From the NCBI GenBank assembly GCA_026545225.1, contig CM048847.1, positions 4,092,001 through 4,156,000 of the forward strand: 64,000 nt of DNA, written 5' to 3'. The stretch is from Cornus controversa (lineage: Eukaryota; Streptophyta; Magnoliopsida; Cornales; Cornaceae). This document shows, piece by piece, positions 1-13,650 of the stretch; within the stretch, counting starts at the first letter, position 1; every line of letters begins with the position of its first letter. Both the position numbers and the translations under genes were made by a program. Under the pieces are notes generated by a model that saw nothing but the letters and a program-made list of their open reading frames with translations, was not told where the DNA came from and did no database searches.

Positions 1-3000
1 TTGTGATGAAGATCGGATTGACATGTTCGTCACTTCTTTTGGATGCTTTGATGGTCTAATATGGAAAAAAGAAACTTACGATTCTGATTATGGCACGACT
101 TCTCAAGGAATGGGTTTTTGAATCAGAACAACTCAAACTAAACTTGTTTAAAATCCTTGATAGCTTGGGAATTGTTTCTTTTACTTTTCCAGATGGTTAA
201 AGTTGGTATAGAGCACCATACGGTTGTGATCATTCATGAGTGGAGCAAGGAATTACTATTTTTGATTCAGGATGTCCTGATGGTTGAATTTGGCATAAAG
301 CAATGTATAATTCTAAGTATGGCACGATTTCACGTGGATTGGACTTTTCGAATCAGGACAAGTAAAACGAAACAAGTTCGAAACCGTTGTTGTCATTCTC
401 TATTTTTCTGAACATCCAGATGGTCAATTCTAGCACAAAGCGCCATACGGTTGTCGTCATGCCTGATTATTACAAGCAATTGTTCTTTTCGACTCAGAAC
501 AACTCAAACAAACATGGATGAAGATCGGATCGACATGCTCATCGTTTCTTTGGGACACTTTGATGGTTTCATTTAGAAAAAAGTAGCGTACGATTAGTAT
601 TATGGCACGACTTCTCTTGGAATGTGGTTTTCTAATCAAAACAACTCAAATGAAACAAGTTTAAAATGGTTGGTAGCTTGCTAATTGTTTCCGTTAGATG
701 TCCAAACGGTCGAATTTGGAACAAAGCACCATACGGTTGTGATGAAGATCGGATTGACATGTTCGTCACTTCTTTTGGATGCTTTGATGGTCTAATTTGG
801 AAAAAAGAAACTTCCGATTCTGATTATGGCACGACTTCTCAAGGAATGGGTTTTTGAATCAGAACAACTCAAACTAAACTTGTTTAAAATCCTCGGTAGC
901 TTGGGAATTGTTTCTTTTACTTTTCCAGATGGTTGAAGTTGGCATAGAGCACCATACGGTTGTGATCATTCATGAGTGCAGCAAGGAATTACTATTTTTG
1001 ATTCAGGACGTCCTGATGGTTGAATTTGGCATAAAGCAATGTATAATTCTAAGTATGGCACGATTTCACATGGATTGGGACTTTTCGAATCAGGACAAGT
1101 CAAACAAAACAAGTTCGAAACCGTTGTTGTCATTCTCTATTCTTCTGGACATCCAAATGGTCAATTCTAGCACAAAGCGCCATACGGTTGTCGTCATGCC
1201 TAATTATTGCAAGCAATTGTTCTTTATGACTCAGAACAACTCAAACCAACATGGATGAAGATCGGATCAACATACTCATCGTTTCTTTGGGACGCTTTGA
1301 TGGTTTTATTTAGAAAAAAAGCATCGTACAATTAGTATTATAGTATGACTTCTCTGGGAATGTGATTTTCTAATCAAAACAAGTCAAATGAAACAAGTTT
1401 AAAATGGTTGGTAGCTTGCTAATTGTTTCCGCTAGATGTCCAAATGGTCGAATTTGGAACAAAGCACCATACGGTTGTGATGAAGTTCGGATTGACATGT
1501 TCGTCACTTCTTTTGGATGCTTTGATGGTCTAATATGGAAAAAAGAAACTTATGATTCTGATTATGGCACGACTTCTCAAGGAATGGGTTTTTGAATCAG
1601 AACAACTCAAACTAAACTTGTTTAAAATCCTTGATAGCTTGGGAATTGTTTCTTTTACTTTTCCAGATGGTTGAAGTTGGCATAGAGCACCATACGGTTG
1701 TGATCATTCATGAGTGCAGCAAGGAATTACTATTTTTGATTCAGGACGTCCTGATGGTTGAATTTGGCATAAAGCAATGTATAATTCTAGGTATGGCACG
1801 ATTTCACATGGATTGGGACTTTTCGAATCAGGACAAGTCAAACGAAACAAGTTCGAAACCGTTGTTGTCATTCTCTATTCTTCTGGACATCCAAATGGTC
1901 AATTCTAGCACAAAGCGCCATACGGTTGTCGTCATGCCTGATTATTGCAAGCAATTGTTCTTTACGACTCAGAACAACTCAAACCAACATGGATGAAGAT
2001 CGGATCGACATACTCGTCGTTTCTTTGGGACGCTTTGATGGTTTTATTTAGAAAAAAAGCATCGTACGATTAGTATTATGGTACGACTTCTCTGGGAATG
2101 TGATTTTCTAATCAAAACAACTCAAATGAAACAAGTTTAAAATGGTTGGTAGCTTGCTAATAGTTTCCGCTAGATGTCCAAACGGTTGAATTTGGAACAA
2201 AGCACCATACGGTTGTGATGAAGTTCGGATTGACATGTTCGTCACTTCTTTTGGATGCTTTGATGGTCTAATATGGAAAAAAGAAACTTACGATTCTGAT
2301 TATGGCACGACTTCTCAAGGAATGGATTTTTGAATCAGAACAACTCAAACTAAACTTGTTTAAAATCCTTGATAGCTTGGGAATTGTTTCTTTTACTTTT
2401 CCAGATGGTTGAAGTTGGCATAGAGCACCATACGGTTGTGATCATTCATGAGTGCAGCAAGGAATTACTATTTTTGATTCAGGACGTCCTGATGGTTGAA
2501 TTTGGCATAAAGCAATGTATAATTCTAAGTATGGCACGATTTCACATGGATTAGGACTTTTCGAATCAGGACAAGTCAAACGAAACAAGTTCGAAACCGT
2601 TGTTGTCATTCTCTATTCTTCTGGACATCCAAATGGTCAATTCTAGCACAAAGCGCCATACGATTGTCGTCATGCCTGATTATTGCAAGCAATTGTTCTT
2701 TACGACTCAGAACAACTCAAACCAACATGCATGAAGATCGGATCGACATGCTCGTCGTTTCTTTGGGACGCTTTGATGGTTTTATTTAGAAAAAAGCAGC
2801 GTACAATTAGTATTATGGCACGACTTCTCTTGGTATGCGGTTTTCGAATCAAAACAACTCAAATGAAACAAGTTTAAAATGGTCGGTAGCTTGCTAATTG
2901 TTTCCTTTAGATGTCCAAACGGTCGAACTTGGAACAAAGCACCATAAGGTTGTGATGAAGATCGGATTGACATGTTCGTCACTTCTTTTGGATGCTTTGA

Positions 3001-4585
3001 TGGTCTAATATGGAAAAAAGAAACTTACGATTATGATTACGGCACGACTTCTCAAGGAATGGGTTTTTGAATCAGAACAACTCAAACTAAACTTGTTTAA
3101 AATCCTTGATAGCTTGGGAATTGTTTCTTTTACTTTTCTAGATGGTTGAAGTTGGCATAAAGCACCATACGGTTGTGATCATTCATGAGTGCAGCAAGCA
3201 ATTACTATTTTTGATTCAGGACGTCTTGATGGTTGAATTTGGCATAAAGCAATGTATAATTCTAAGTATGGCACGATTTCACGTGGATTGGACTTTTCGA
3301 ATCAGGACAAGTAAAACGAAACAAGTTCGAAACCGTTGTTGTCATTCTCTATTTTTCTGAACATCCAGATGGTCAATTCTAGCACAAAGCGCCATATGGT
3401 TGTCGTCATGCCTGATTATTACAAGCAATTGTTCTTTTCGACTCTGAACAACTCAAAAAAACATGGATGAAGATCGGATCGACATGCTCGTCGTTTCTTT
3501 GGGACGCTTTGATGGTTTCATTTAGAAAAAAGCGGCGTACGATTAGTATTGTGGCACGACTTCTCTTGGAATGCGGTTTTCAAATCAAAACAACTTAAAT
3601 GAAACAAGTTTAAAATGGTCGGTAACTTGCTAATTGTTTCCTTTAGATGTCCAAACGGTCGAACTTGGAACGAAGCACCATACGGTTGTGATGAAGATCG
3701 GATTGACATGTTCGTCACTTCTTTTGGATGCTTTGATGGTCTAATATGGAAAAAAGAAACTTACGATTCTGATTATGGCACGACTTCTCAAGGAATGGGT
3801 TTTTGAATCAGAACAACTCAAACTAAACTTGTTTAAAATCCTTGATAGCTTGGGAATTGTTTCTTTTACTTTTCCAGATGGTTAAAGTTGGTATAGAGCA
3901 CCATACGGTTGTGATCATTCATGAGTGGAGCAAGGAATTACTATTTTTGATTCAGGATGTCCTGATGGTTGAATTTGGCATAAAGCAATGTATAATTCTA
4001 AGTATGGCACGATTTCACGTGGATTGGACTTTTCGAATCAGGACAAGTAAAACGAAACAAGTTCGAAACCGTTGTTGTCATTCTCTATTTTTCTGAACAT
4101 CCAGATGGTCAATTCTAGCACAAAGCGCCATACGGTTGTCGTCATGCCTGATTATTACAAGCAATTGTTCTTTTCGACTCAGAACAACTCAAACAAACAT
4201 GGATGAAGATCGGATCGACATGCTCGTCGTTTCTTTGGGACGCTTTGATGGTTTCATTTAGAAAAAAGTAGCGTACGATTAGTATTATGGCACGACTTCT
4301 CTTGGAATGTGGTTTTCTAATCAAAACAACTCAAATGAAACAAGTTTAAAATGGTTGGTAGCTTGCTAATTGTTTCCGTTAGATGTCCAAACGGTCGAAT
4401 TTGGAACAAAGCACCATACGGTTGTGATGAAGATCGGATTGACATGTTCGTCACTTCTTTTGGATGCTTTGATGGTCTAATTTGGAAAAAAGAAACTTCC
4501 GATTCTGATTATGGCACGACTTCTCAAGGAATGGGTTTTTGAATCAGAACAACTCAAACTAAACTTGTTTAAAATCCTTGATAGC
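1..4585 (+). repeat. Five-unit duplication, offset 3685 bp
   Basis: The block 1-900 recurs at about 3686-4585 almost exactly. Both copies share private variants: TGGTTAAAGTTGGTATAG (197 and 3882), GAGTGGAGCAAGG instead of GAGTGCAGC, and GAAACTTCCGATT (809 and 4494). The offset equals five 737-bp units. Confidence 0.8.
708..1445 (+). repeat. Representative 738-bp higher-order unit: six sub-monomers
   Basis: Splitting at each (A/C)GGT landmark gives six related segments: A1 708-788 (81 bp), A2 789-930 (142), B1 931-1017 (87), B2 1018-1158 (141), C1 1159-1301 (143) and C2 1302-1445 (144). A1, B1 and C1 share a core ending CATACGGTTGT. A2, B2 and C2 share a GGCACGA(C/T)TTC core (decayed in this C2, intact in most other units) followed by an AACAA-rich tail. 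Against C1, A1 lacks about 62 bp after the CATACGGTTGT core, and B1 lacks about 56 bp further on. C1 and C2 also align along their length at low identity. The unit is therefore three type-1/type-2 dimers of about 286 bp, two of them shortened. Alignment was by eye. Confidence 0.85.
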
Positions 4586-7500
4586 TTGGGAATTGTTTCT
4601 TTTACTTTTCCAGATGGTTGAAGTTGGCATAGAGCACCATACGGTTGTGATCATTCATGAGTGCAGCAAGGAATTACTATTTTTGATTCAGGATGTCCTG
4701 ATGGTTGAATTTGGCATAAAGCAATGTATAATTCTAAGTATGGCATGATTTCACGTGGATTGGGACATTTCGAATCAGGACAAGTAAAACGAAACAAGTT
4801 CGAAACCGTTGTTGTCATTCTCTATTTTTCTGAACATCCAGATGGTCAATTCTAGCACAAAGCGCCATATGGTTGTCGTCATGCCTGATTATTACAAGCA
4901 ATTGTTCTTTTCGACTCAGAACAACTCAAACAAACATGGATGAAGATCGGATCGACATGCTCGTCATTTCTTTGGGACGCTTTGATGATTTCATTTAGAA
5001 AAAAGCAGCGTACGATTAGTATTATGGCACAACTTCTCTTGGAATGCGGTTTTCGAATCAAAACAACTCAAATGAAACAAGTTTAAAATGGTCGGTAGCT
5101 TGCTAATTGTTTCCTTTAGATGTCCAAACGGTCGAACTTGGAACGAAGCACCATACGGTTGTGATGAAGATCGGATTGACATGTTCGTCACTTCTTTTGG
5201 ATGCTTTGATGGTCTAATATAGAAAAAAGAAACTTACGATTCTGATTATGGCACGACTTCTCAAGGAATAGGTTTTTGAATCAGAACAACTCAAACTAAA
5301 CTTGTTTAAAATCCTCGGTAGCTTGGGAATTGTTTCTTTTACTTTTCCAGATGGTTGAAGTTGGCATAGAGCACCATACGGTTGTGATCATTCATGAGTG
5401 CAGCAAGGAATTACTATTTTTGATTCAGGACGTCCTGATGGTTGAATTTGGCATAAAGCAATGTATAATTCAAAGTATGGCACGATTTCACGTCGATTGG
5501 GACTTTTCGAATCAGGACAAGTCAAACGAAACAAGTTCCAAATTGTTGTTGTCATTCTCTATTCTTCTGGACATCCAAATGGTCAATTCTAGCACAAAGC
5601 GCCATACGGTTGTCGTCATGCCTGATTATTACAAGCAATTGTTCTTTACGACTCAGAACAACTCAAACCAACATGGATGAAGATCGGATCGACATGCTCG
5701 TCGTTTCTTTGGGACGCTTTGATGGTTTTATTTAGAAAAAAAGCATCGTACGATTAGTATTATGGTACGACTTCTCTGGGAATGTGATTTTCTAATCAAA
5801 ACAACTCAAATGAAACAAGTTTAAAATGGTTGGTAGCTTGCTAATTGTTTCCGCTAGATGTCCAAACGGTCAAATTTGGAATAAAGCACCATACGGTTGT
5901 GATGAAGTTCGGATTGACATGTTCGTCACTTCTTTTGGATGCTTTGATGGTCTAATATAGAAAAAAGAAACTTACGATTCTGATTATGGCACGACTTCTC
6001 AAGGAATGGGTTTTTGAATCAGAACAACTCAAACTAAACTTGTTTAAAATCCTTGATAGCTTGGGAATTGTTTCTTTTACTTTTTCAGATGGTTGAAGTT
6101 GGCATAGAGCACCATACGGTTGTGATCATTCATGAGTGCAGCAAGGAATTACTATTTTTGATTCAGGACGTCCTGATGGTTGAATTTGGCATAAAGCAAT
6201 GTATAATTCTAAGTATGGCACGATTTCACATGGATTGGGACTTTTCGAATCAGGACAAGTCAAACAAAACAAGTTCGAAACCGTTGTTGTCATTCTCTAT
6301 TCTTCTGGACATCCAAATGGTCAATTCTAGCACAAAGCGCCATACGGTTGTCGTCATGCCTGATTATTGCAAGCAATTGTTCTTTACGACTCAGAACAAC
6401 TCAAACCAACATGGATGAAGATCGGATCGACATGCTCCTCGTTTCTTTGGGACGCTTTGATGGTTTTGTTTAGAAAAAAAGCATCGTACGATTAGTATTA
6501 TGGTACGACTTCTCTGGGAATGTGATTTTCTAATCAAAACAACTCAAATGAAACAAGTTTAAAATGGTTGGTAGCTTGCTAATTGTTTCCGCTAGATGTC
6601 CAAATGGTCGAATTTGGAACAAAGCACCATACGGTTGTGATGAAGTTCGGATTGACATGTTCGTCACTTCTTTTGGATGCTTTGATGGTCTAATATGGAA
6701 AAAAGAAACTTACGATTCTGATTATGGCACGACTTCTCAAGGAATGGGTTTTTGAATCAGAACAACTCAAACTAAACTTGTTTAAAATCCTTGATAGCTT
6801 GGGAATTGTTTCTTTTACTTTTCCAGATGGTTGAAGTTGGCATAGAGCACCATACGGTTGTGATCATTCATGAGTGCAGCAAGGAATTACTATTTTTGAT
6901 TCAGGACGTCCTGATGGTTGAATTTGGCATAAAGCAATGTATAATTCTAAGTATGGCACGATTTCACATGGATTGGGACTTTTCGAATCAGGACAAGTCA
7001 AACGAAACAAGTTCGAAACCGTTGTTGTCATTCTCTATTCTTCTGGACATCCAAATGGTCAATTCTAGCACAAAGCGCCATACGGTTGTCGTCATGCCTG
7101 ATTATTGCAAGCAATTGTTCTTTACGACTTAGAACAACTCAAACCAACATGGATGAAGATCGGATCGACATACTCGTCGTTTCTTTGGGACGCTTTGATG
7201 GTTTTATTTAGAAAAAAAGCATCGTACGATTAGTATTATGGTACGACTTCTCTGGGAATGTGATTTTCTAATCAAAACAACTCAAATGAAACAAGTTTAA
7301 AATGGTTGGTAGCTTGCTAATAGTTTCCGCTAGATGTCCAAACGGTTGAATTTGGAACAAAGCACCATACGGTTGTGATGAAGTTCGGATTGACATGTTC
7401 ATCACTTCTTTTGGATGCTTTGATGGTCTAATATGGAAAAAAGAAACTTACGATTCTGATTATGGCACGACTTCTCAAGGAATGGGTTTTTGAATCAGAA

Positions 7501-7840
7501 CAACTCAAACTAAACTTGTTTAAAATCCTTGATAGCTTGGGAATTGTTTCTTTTACTTTTCCAGATGGTTGAAGTTGGCATAGAGCACCATACGGTTGTG
7601 ATCATTCATGAGTGCAGCAAGGAATTACTATTTTTGATTCAGGACGTCCTGATGGTTGAATTTGGCATAAAGCAATGTATAATTCTAAGTATGGCACGAT
7701 TTCACATGGATTAGGACTTTTCGAATCAGGACAAGTCAAACGAAACAAGTTAAAACTGTTGTTGTCATTCTCTATTCTTCTGGACATCCAAATGGTCAAT
7801 TCTAGCACAAAGCGCCATACGGTTGTCGTCATGCGTGATT
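900..7840 (+). repeat. Seven-unit duplication, offset 5160 bp
   Basis: Segment 900-2680 recurs at 6060-7840. Shared private variants include CAAACAAAAC (1101 and 6261) and ATTAGGACTTTTC (2551 and 7711). The offset is seven units. This block overlaps the five-unit duplication, so exchange events were layered. Confidence 0.7.
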
Positions 7841-8299
7841 ATTGCAAGCAATTGTTCTTTACGACTCAGAACAACTCAAACCAACATGGATGAAGATCGG
7901 ATCGACATGCTCGTCGTTTCTTTGGGACGCTTTGATGGTTTTATTTAGAAAAAAAGCATCGTACGATTAGTATTATGGTACGACTTCTCTGGGAATGTGA
8001 TTTTCTAATCAAAACAACTTAAATGAAACAAGTTTAAAATGGTTGGTAGCTTGCTAATTGTTTCCGCTAGATGTCCAAACGGTCGAATTTGGAACAAAGC
8101 ACCATACGGTTGTGATGAAGTTCGGATTGACATGTTCGTCACTTCTTTTGGATGCTTTGATGGTCTAATATGGAAAAAAGAAACTTACGATTCTGATTAT
8201 GGCACGACTTCTCAAGGAATGGGTTTTTGAATCAGAACAACTCAAACTAAACTTGTTTAAAATCCTTGATAGCTTGGGAATTGTTTCTTTTACTTTTCC

Positions 8300-11200
8300 A
8301 GATGGTTGAAGTTGGCATAGAGCACCATACGGTAGTGATCATTCATGAGTGCAGCAAGGAATTACTATTTTTGATTCAGGACGTCCTGATGGTTGAATTT
8401 GGCATAAAGCAATGTATAATTCTAAGTATGGCACGATTTCACATGGATTGGGACTTTTCGAATCAGGATAAGTCAAACGAAACAAGTTCAAAACCGTTGT
8501 TGTGATTCTCTATTCTTCTGGACATCCAAATGGTCAATTCTAGCACAAAGCGCCATACGGTTGTCGTCATGCCTGATTATTGCAAGCAATTGTTCTTTAC
8601 GACTCAGAACAACTCAAACCAACATGGATGAAGATCGGATCGACATGCTCGTCGTTTCTTTGGGACGCTTTGATGGTTTTATTTAGAAAAAAAGCATCGT
8701 ATGATTAGTATTATGGTACGACTTCTCTGGGAATGTGATTTTCTAATCAAAACAACTCAAATGAAACAAGTTTAAAATGGTTGGTAGCTTGCTAATTCTT
8801 TCCGCTAGATGTCCAAACGGTTGAATTTGGAACAAAGCACCATACGGTTGTGATGAAGTTCGGATTGACATGTTCGTCACTTCTTTTGGATGCTTTGATG
8901 GTCGAATATGGAAAAAAGAAACTTACGATTCTGATTATGGCACGACTTCTCAAGGAATGGGTTTTTGAATCAGAACAACTCAAAGTAAACTTGTTTAAAA
9001 TGCTTGATAGCTTGGGAATTGTTTCTTTTACTTTTCCAGATGGTTGAAGTTGGCATAGAGCAACATACGGTTGTGATCATTCATGAGTGCAGCAAGGAAT
9101 TACTATTTTTGATTCAGAATGTCCTGATGGTTGAATTTGGCATAAAGCAATGTATAATTCTAAGTATGGCACGATTTCACGTGGATTGGGACATTTTGAA
9201 TCAGGACAAGTCAAACGAAACAAGTTCAAAACCGTTGTTGTGATTCTCTATTCTTCTGGACATCCAAATGGTCAATTCTAGCACAAATCGCCATACGGTT
9301 ATCGTCATGCCTGATTATTGCAAGCAATTGTTCTTTACGACTCAGAACAACTCAAACCAACATAGATGAAGATCGGATCGACATGCTCGTCGTTTCTTTG
9401 GGACGCCTTGATGGTTTTATTTAGAAAAAAAGCATCGTACGATTAGTATTACGGCACGACTTCTCTGGGAATGTGGTTTTCTAATCAAAATAACTCAAAT
9501 GAAACAAGTTTAAAATGGTTGGTAGCTTGCTAATTGTTTCCGTTAGATGTCCAAACGGTCGAATTTGGAACAAAGCACCATACAGTTGCGATGAAGTTCG
9601 GATTGACATGTTCGTCACTTCGTTTGGATGCTTTGATGGTCTAATATGGGAAAAAGAAACTTACGATTCTGATTATGGGACGACTTCTCAAGGAATGGGT
9701 TTTTGAATCAGAACAACTCAAACTAAACTTGTTTAAAATCCTTGATAGCTTGGGAATTGTTTCTTTTACTTTTCCAGATGGTTGAAGTTGGCATAGAGCA
9801 CCATACGGTTGTGATCATTCATGAGTGCAGCAAGGAATTACTATTTTTGATTCAGGATGTCCTGATGGTTGAATTTGGCATAAAGCAATGTATAATTCTA
9901 AGTATGGCACGATTTCACGTGGATTGGACTTTTCGAATCAGGACAAGTAGAACGAAACAAGTTCGAAACTGTTGTTGTCATTCTCTATTTTTCTGCACAT
10001 CCAGATGGTCAATTCTAGCACAAAGCGCCATACGGTTGTCGTCATGCCTGATTATTACAAGCAATTGTTCTTTTCGACTCAGAACAACTCAAAAAACATG
10101 GATGAAGATCGGATCGACATGCTCGTCGTTTCTTTGGGATGCTTTGATGGTTTCATTTAGAAAATAGCAGCGTACGATTAGTATTTTGGCACGACTTCTC
10201 TTGGAATGCAGTTTTCGAATCAAAACAACTTAAATGAAACAAGTTTAAAATGGTCGGTAGCTTGCTAATTGTTTCCTTTAGATGTCCAAACGGTCGAACT
10301 TGGAACGAAGCACCATACGGTTGTGATGAAGATCGGATTGACTTGTTCGTCACTTCTTTTGGATGTTTTGATGGTCTAATATGGAAAAAAGAAACTTACG
10401 ATTCTGATTATGGCACGACTTCTCAAGGAATGGGTTTTTGAATCAGAACCACTCAAACTAAACTTGTTTAAAATCCTTGATAGCTTGGGAATTGTTTCTT
10501 TTACTTTTCCAGATGGTTGAAGTTGGCATAGAGCACCATACGGTTGTGATCATTCATGAGTGCAGCAAGGAATTACTATTTTTGATTCAGGATGTCCTGA
10601 TGGTTGAATTCGGCATAAAGCAATGTATAATTCTAAGTATGGCACGATTTCACGTGGATTGGACTTTTCGACTCAGGACAAGTAAAACGAAACAAGTTCG
10701 AAACCGTTGTCATTCTCTATTTTTCTGAACATCCAGATGGTCAATTCTAGCACGAAGCGCCATACGGTTGTCATCATGCCTGATTATTACAAGCAATTGT
10801 TCTTTTCGACTCAGAACAACTCAAACAAACATGGATGAAAATCGAATCGACATGCTCGTCGTTTCTTTGGGACGCTTTGATGGTTTCATTTAGAAAAAAG
10901 TAGCGTACGATTAGTATTATGGCATGACTTCTCTTGGAATGCGGTTTTCGAATCAAAACAACTCAAATGAAACAAGTTTAAAATGGTCAGTAGCTTGCTA
11001 ATTGTTTCCTTTAGATGTCCAAACGGTCGAACTTGGAACGAAGCACCATACGGTTGTGATGAAGATCGGATTGACATGTTCGTCACTTCTTTTGGATGCT
11101 TTGATGGTCTAATATGGAAAAAAGAAACTTACGATTCTGATTATGGCATGACTTCTCAAGGAATGGGTTTTTGAATCAGAACAACTCAAACTAAACTTGT

Positions 11201-13650
11201 TTAAAATCCTTGATAGCTTGGGAATTGTTTCTTTTACTTTTCCAGATGGTTGAAGTTGGCATAGAGCACCATACAGTAGTGATCATTCATGAGTGCAGCA
11301 AGGAATTACTATTTTTGATTCAGGACGTCCTGATGGTTGAATTTGGCATAAAGCAATGTATAATTCTAAGTATGGCACGATTTCACATGGATTGGGACTT
11401 TTCGAATCAGGACAAGTCAAACGAAACAAGTTCGAAACCGTTGTTGTCATTCTCTATTCTTCTGGACATCCAAATGGTCAATTCTAGCACAAAGCGCCAT
11501 ACGGTTGTCGTCATGCCTGATTATTGCAAGCAATTGTTCTTTACGACTCAGAACAACTCAAACCAACATGGATGAAGATCGGATCGACATGCTCGTCGTT
11601 TCTTTGGGACGCTTTGATGGTTTTATTTAGAAAAAAAGCATCGTATGATTAGTATTATGGTACGACTTCTCTGGGAATGTGATTTTCTAATCAAAACAAC
11701 TCAAATGAAACAAGTTTAAAATGGTTGGTAGCTTGCTAATTCTTTCCGCTAGATGTCCAAACGGTTGAATTTGGAACAAAGCACCATACGGTTGTGATGA
11801 AGTTCGGATTGACATGTTCGTCACTTCTTTTGGATGCTTTGATGGTCGAATATGGAAAAAAGAAACTTACGATTCTGATTATGGCACGACTTCTCAAGGA
11901 ATGGGTTTTTGAATCAGAACAACTCAAAGTAAACTTGTTTAAAATGCTTGATAGCTTGGGAATTGTTTCTTTTACTTTTCCAGATGGTTGAAGTTGGCAT
12001 AGAGCAACATACGGTTGTGATCATTCATGAGTGCAGCAAGGAATTACTATTTTTGATTCAGAATGTCCTGATGGTTGAATTTGGCATAAAGCAATGTATA
12101 ATTCTAAGTATGGCACGATTTCACGTGGATTGGGACATTTTGAATCAGGACAAGTCAAACGAAACAAGTTCAAAACCGTTGTTGTGATTCTCTATTCTTC
12201 TGGACATCCAAATGGTCAATTCTAGCACAAATCGCCATACGGTTATCGTCATGCCTGATTATTGCAAGCAATTGTTCTTTACGACTCAGAACAACTCAAA
12301 CCAACATAGATGAAGATCGGATCGACATGCTCGTCGTTTCTTTGGGACGCCTTGATGGTCTTATTTAGAAAAAAAGCATCGTACGATTAGTATTACGGCA
12401 CGACTTCTCTGGGAATGTGGTTTTCTAATCAAAATAACTCAAATGAAACAAGTTTAAAATGGTTGGTAGCTTGCTAATTGTTTCCGTTAGATGTCCAAAC
12501 GGTCGAATTTGGAACAAAGCACCATACAGTTGCGATGAAGTTCGGATTGACATGTTCGTCACTTCGTTTGGATGCTTTGATGGTCTAATATGGGAAAAAG
12601 AAACTTACGATTCTGATTATGGGACGACTTCTCAAGGAATGGGTTTTTGAATCAGAACAACTCAAACTAAACTTGTTTAAAATCCTTGATAGCTTGGGAA
12701 TTGTTTCTTTTACTTTTCCAGATGGTTGAAGTTGGCATAGAGCACCATACGGTTGTGATCATTCATGAGTGCAGCAAGGAATTACTATTTTTGATTCAGG
12801 ATGTCCTGATGGTTGAATTTGGCATAAAGCAATGTATAATTCTAAGTATGGCACGATTTCACGTGGATTGGACTTTTCGAATCAGGACAAGTAGAACGAA
12901 ACAAGTTCGAAACTGTTGTTGTCATTCTCTATTTTTCTGCACATCCAGATGGTCAATTCTAGCACAAAGCGCCATACGGTTGTCGTCATGCCTGATTATT
13001 ACAAGCAATTGTTCTTTTCGACTCAGAACAACTCAAAAAACATGGATGAAGATCGGATCGACATGCTCGTCGTTTCTTTGGGATGCTTTGATGGTTTCAT
13101 TTAGAAAATAGCAGCGTACGATTAGTATTTTGGCACGACTTCTCTTGGAATGCAGTTTTCGAATCAAAACAACTTAAATGAAACAAGTTTAAAATGGTCG
13201 GTAGCTTGCTAATTGTTTCCTTTAGATGTCCAAACGGTCGAACTTGGAACGAAGCACCATACGGTTGTGATGAAGATCGGATTGACTTGTTCGTCACTTC
13301 TTTTGGATGTTTTGATGGTCTAATATGGAAAAAAGAAACTTACGATTCTGATTATGGCACGACTTCTCAAGGAATGGGTTTTTGAATCAGAACCACTCAA
13401 ACTAAACTTGTTTAAAATCCTTGATAGCTTGGGAATTGTTTCTTTTACTTTTCCAGATGGTTGAAGTTGGCATAGAGCACCATACGGTTGTGATCATTCA
13501 TGAGTGCAGCAAGGAATTACTATTTTTGATTCAGGATGTCCTGATGGTTGAATTCGGCATAAAGCAATGTATAATTCTAAGTATGGCACGATTTCACGTG
13601 GATTGGACTTTTCGACTCAGGACAAGTAAAACGAAACAAGTTCGAAACCG
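8300..13650 (+). repeat. Four-unit tandem duplication, offset 2944 bp
   Basis: About 8300-10700 recurs at 11244-13650. Shared variants include GGTAGTGATCATT or AGTAGTGATCATT at the left edge, CAAAGTAAACTTG (8982 and 11926), TTTCTGCACATCC (9990 and 12934) and GAAAATAGCAGCG. The copies are nearly identical. The second copy keeps GTTGTT where the first has a single GTT near 10707. Confidence 0.85.

Noticed and set aside
1631-1996. Recurring 60-143-codon open frames throughout the satellite, in several frames on both strands
   Set aside because: They copy the repeat unit, overlap each other in different frames, and start and stop differently between units because of single substitutions. No start context, domain or codon-position bias was seen.
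8777-8830. tRNA- or rRNA-like segments in satellite or LTR
   Set aside because: No cloverleaf with T-loop GGTTCAAAT in proper context and no rRNA landmark was found; the tRNA link is limited to the primer-binding sites.
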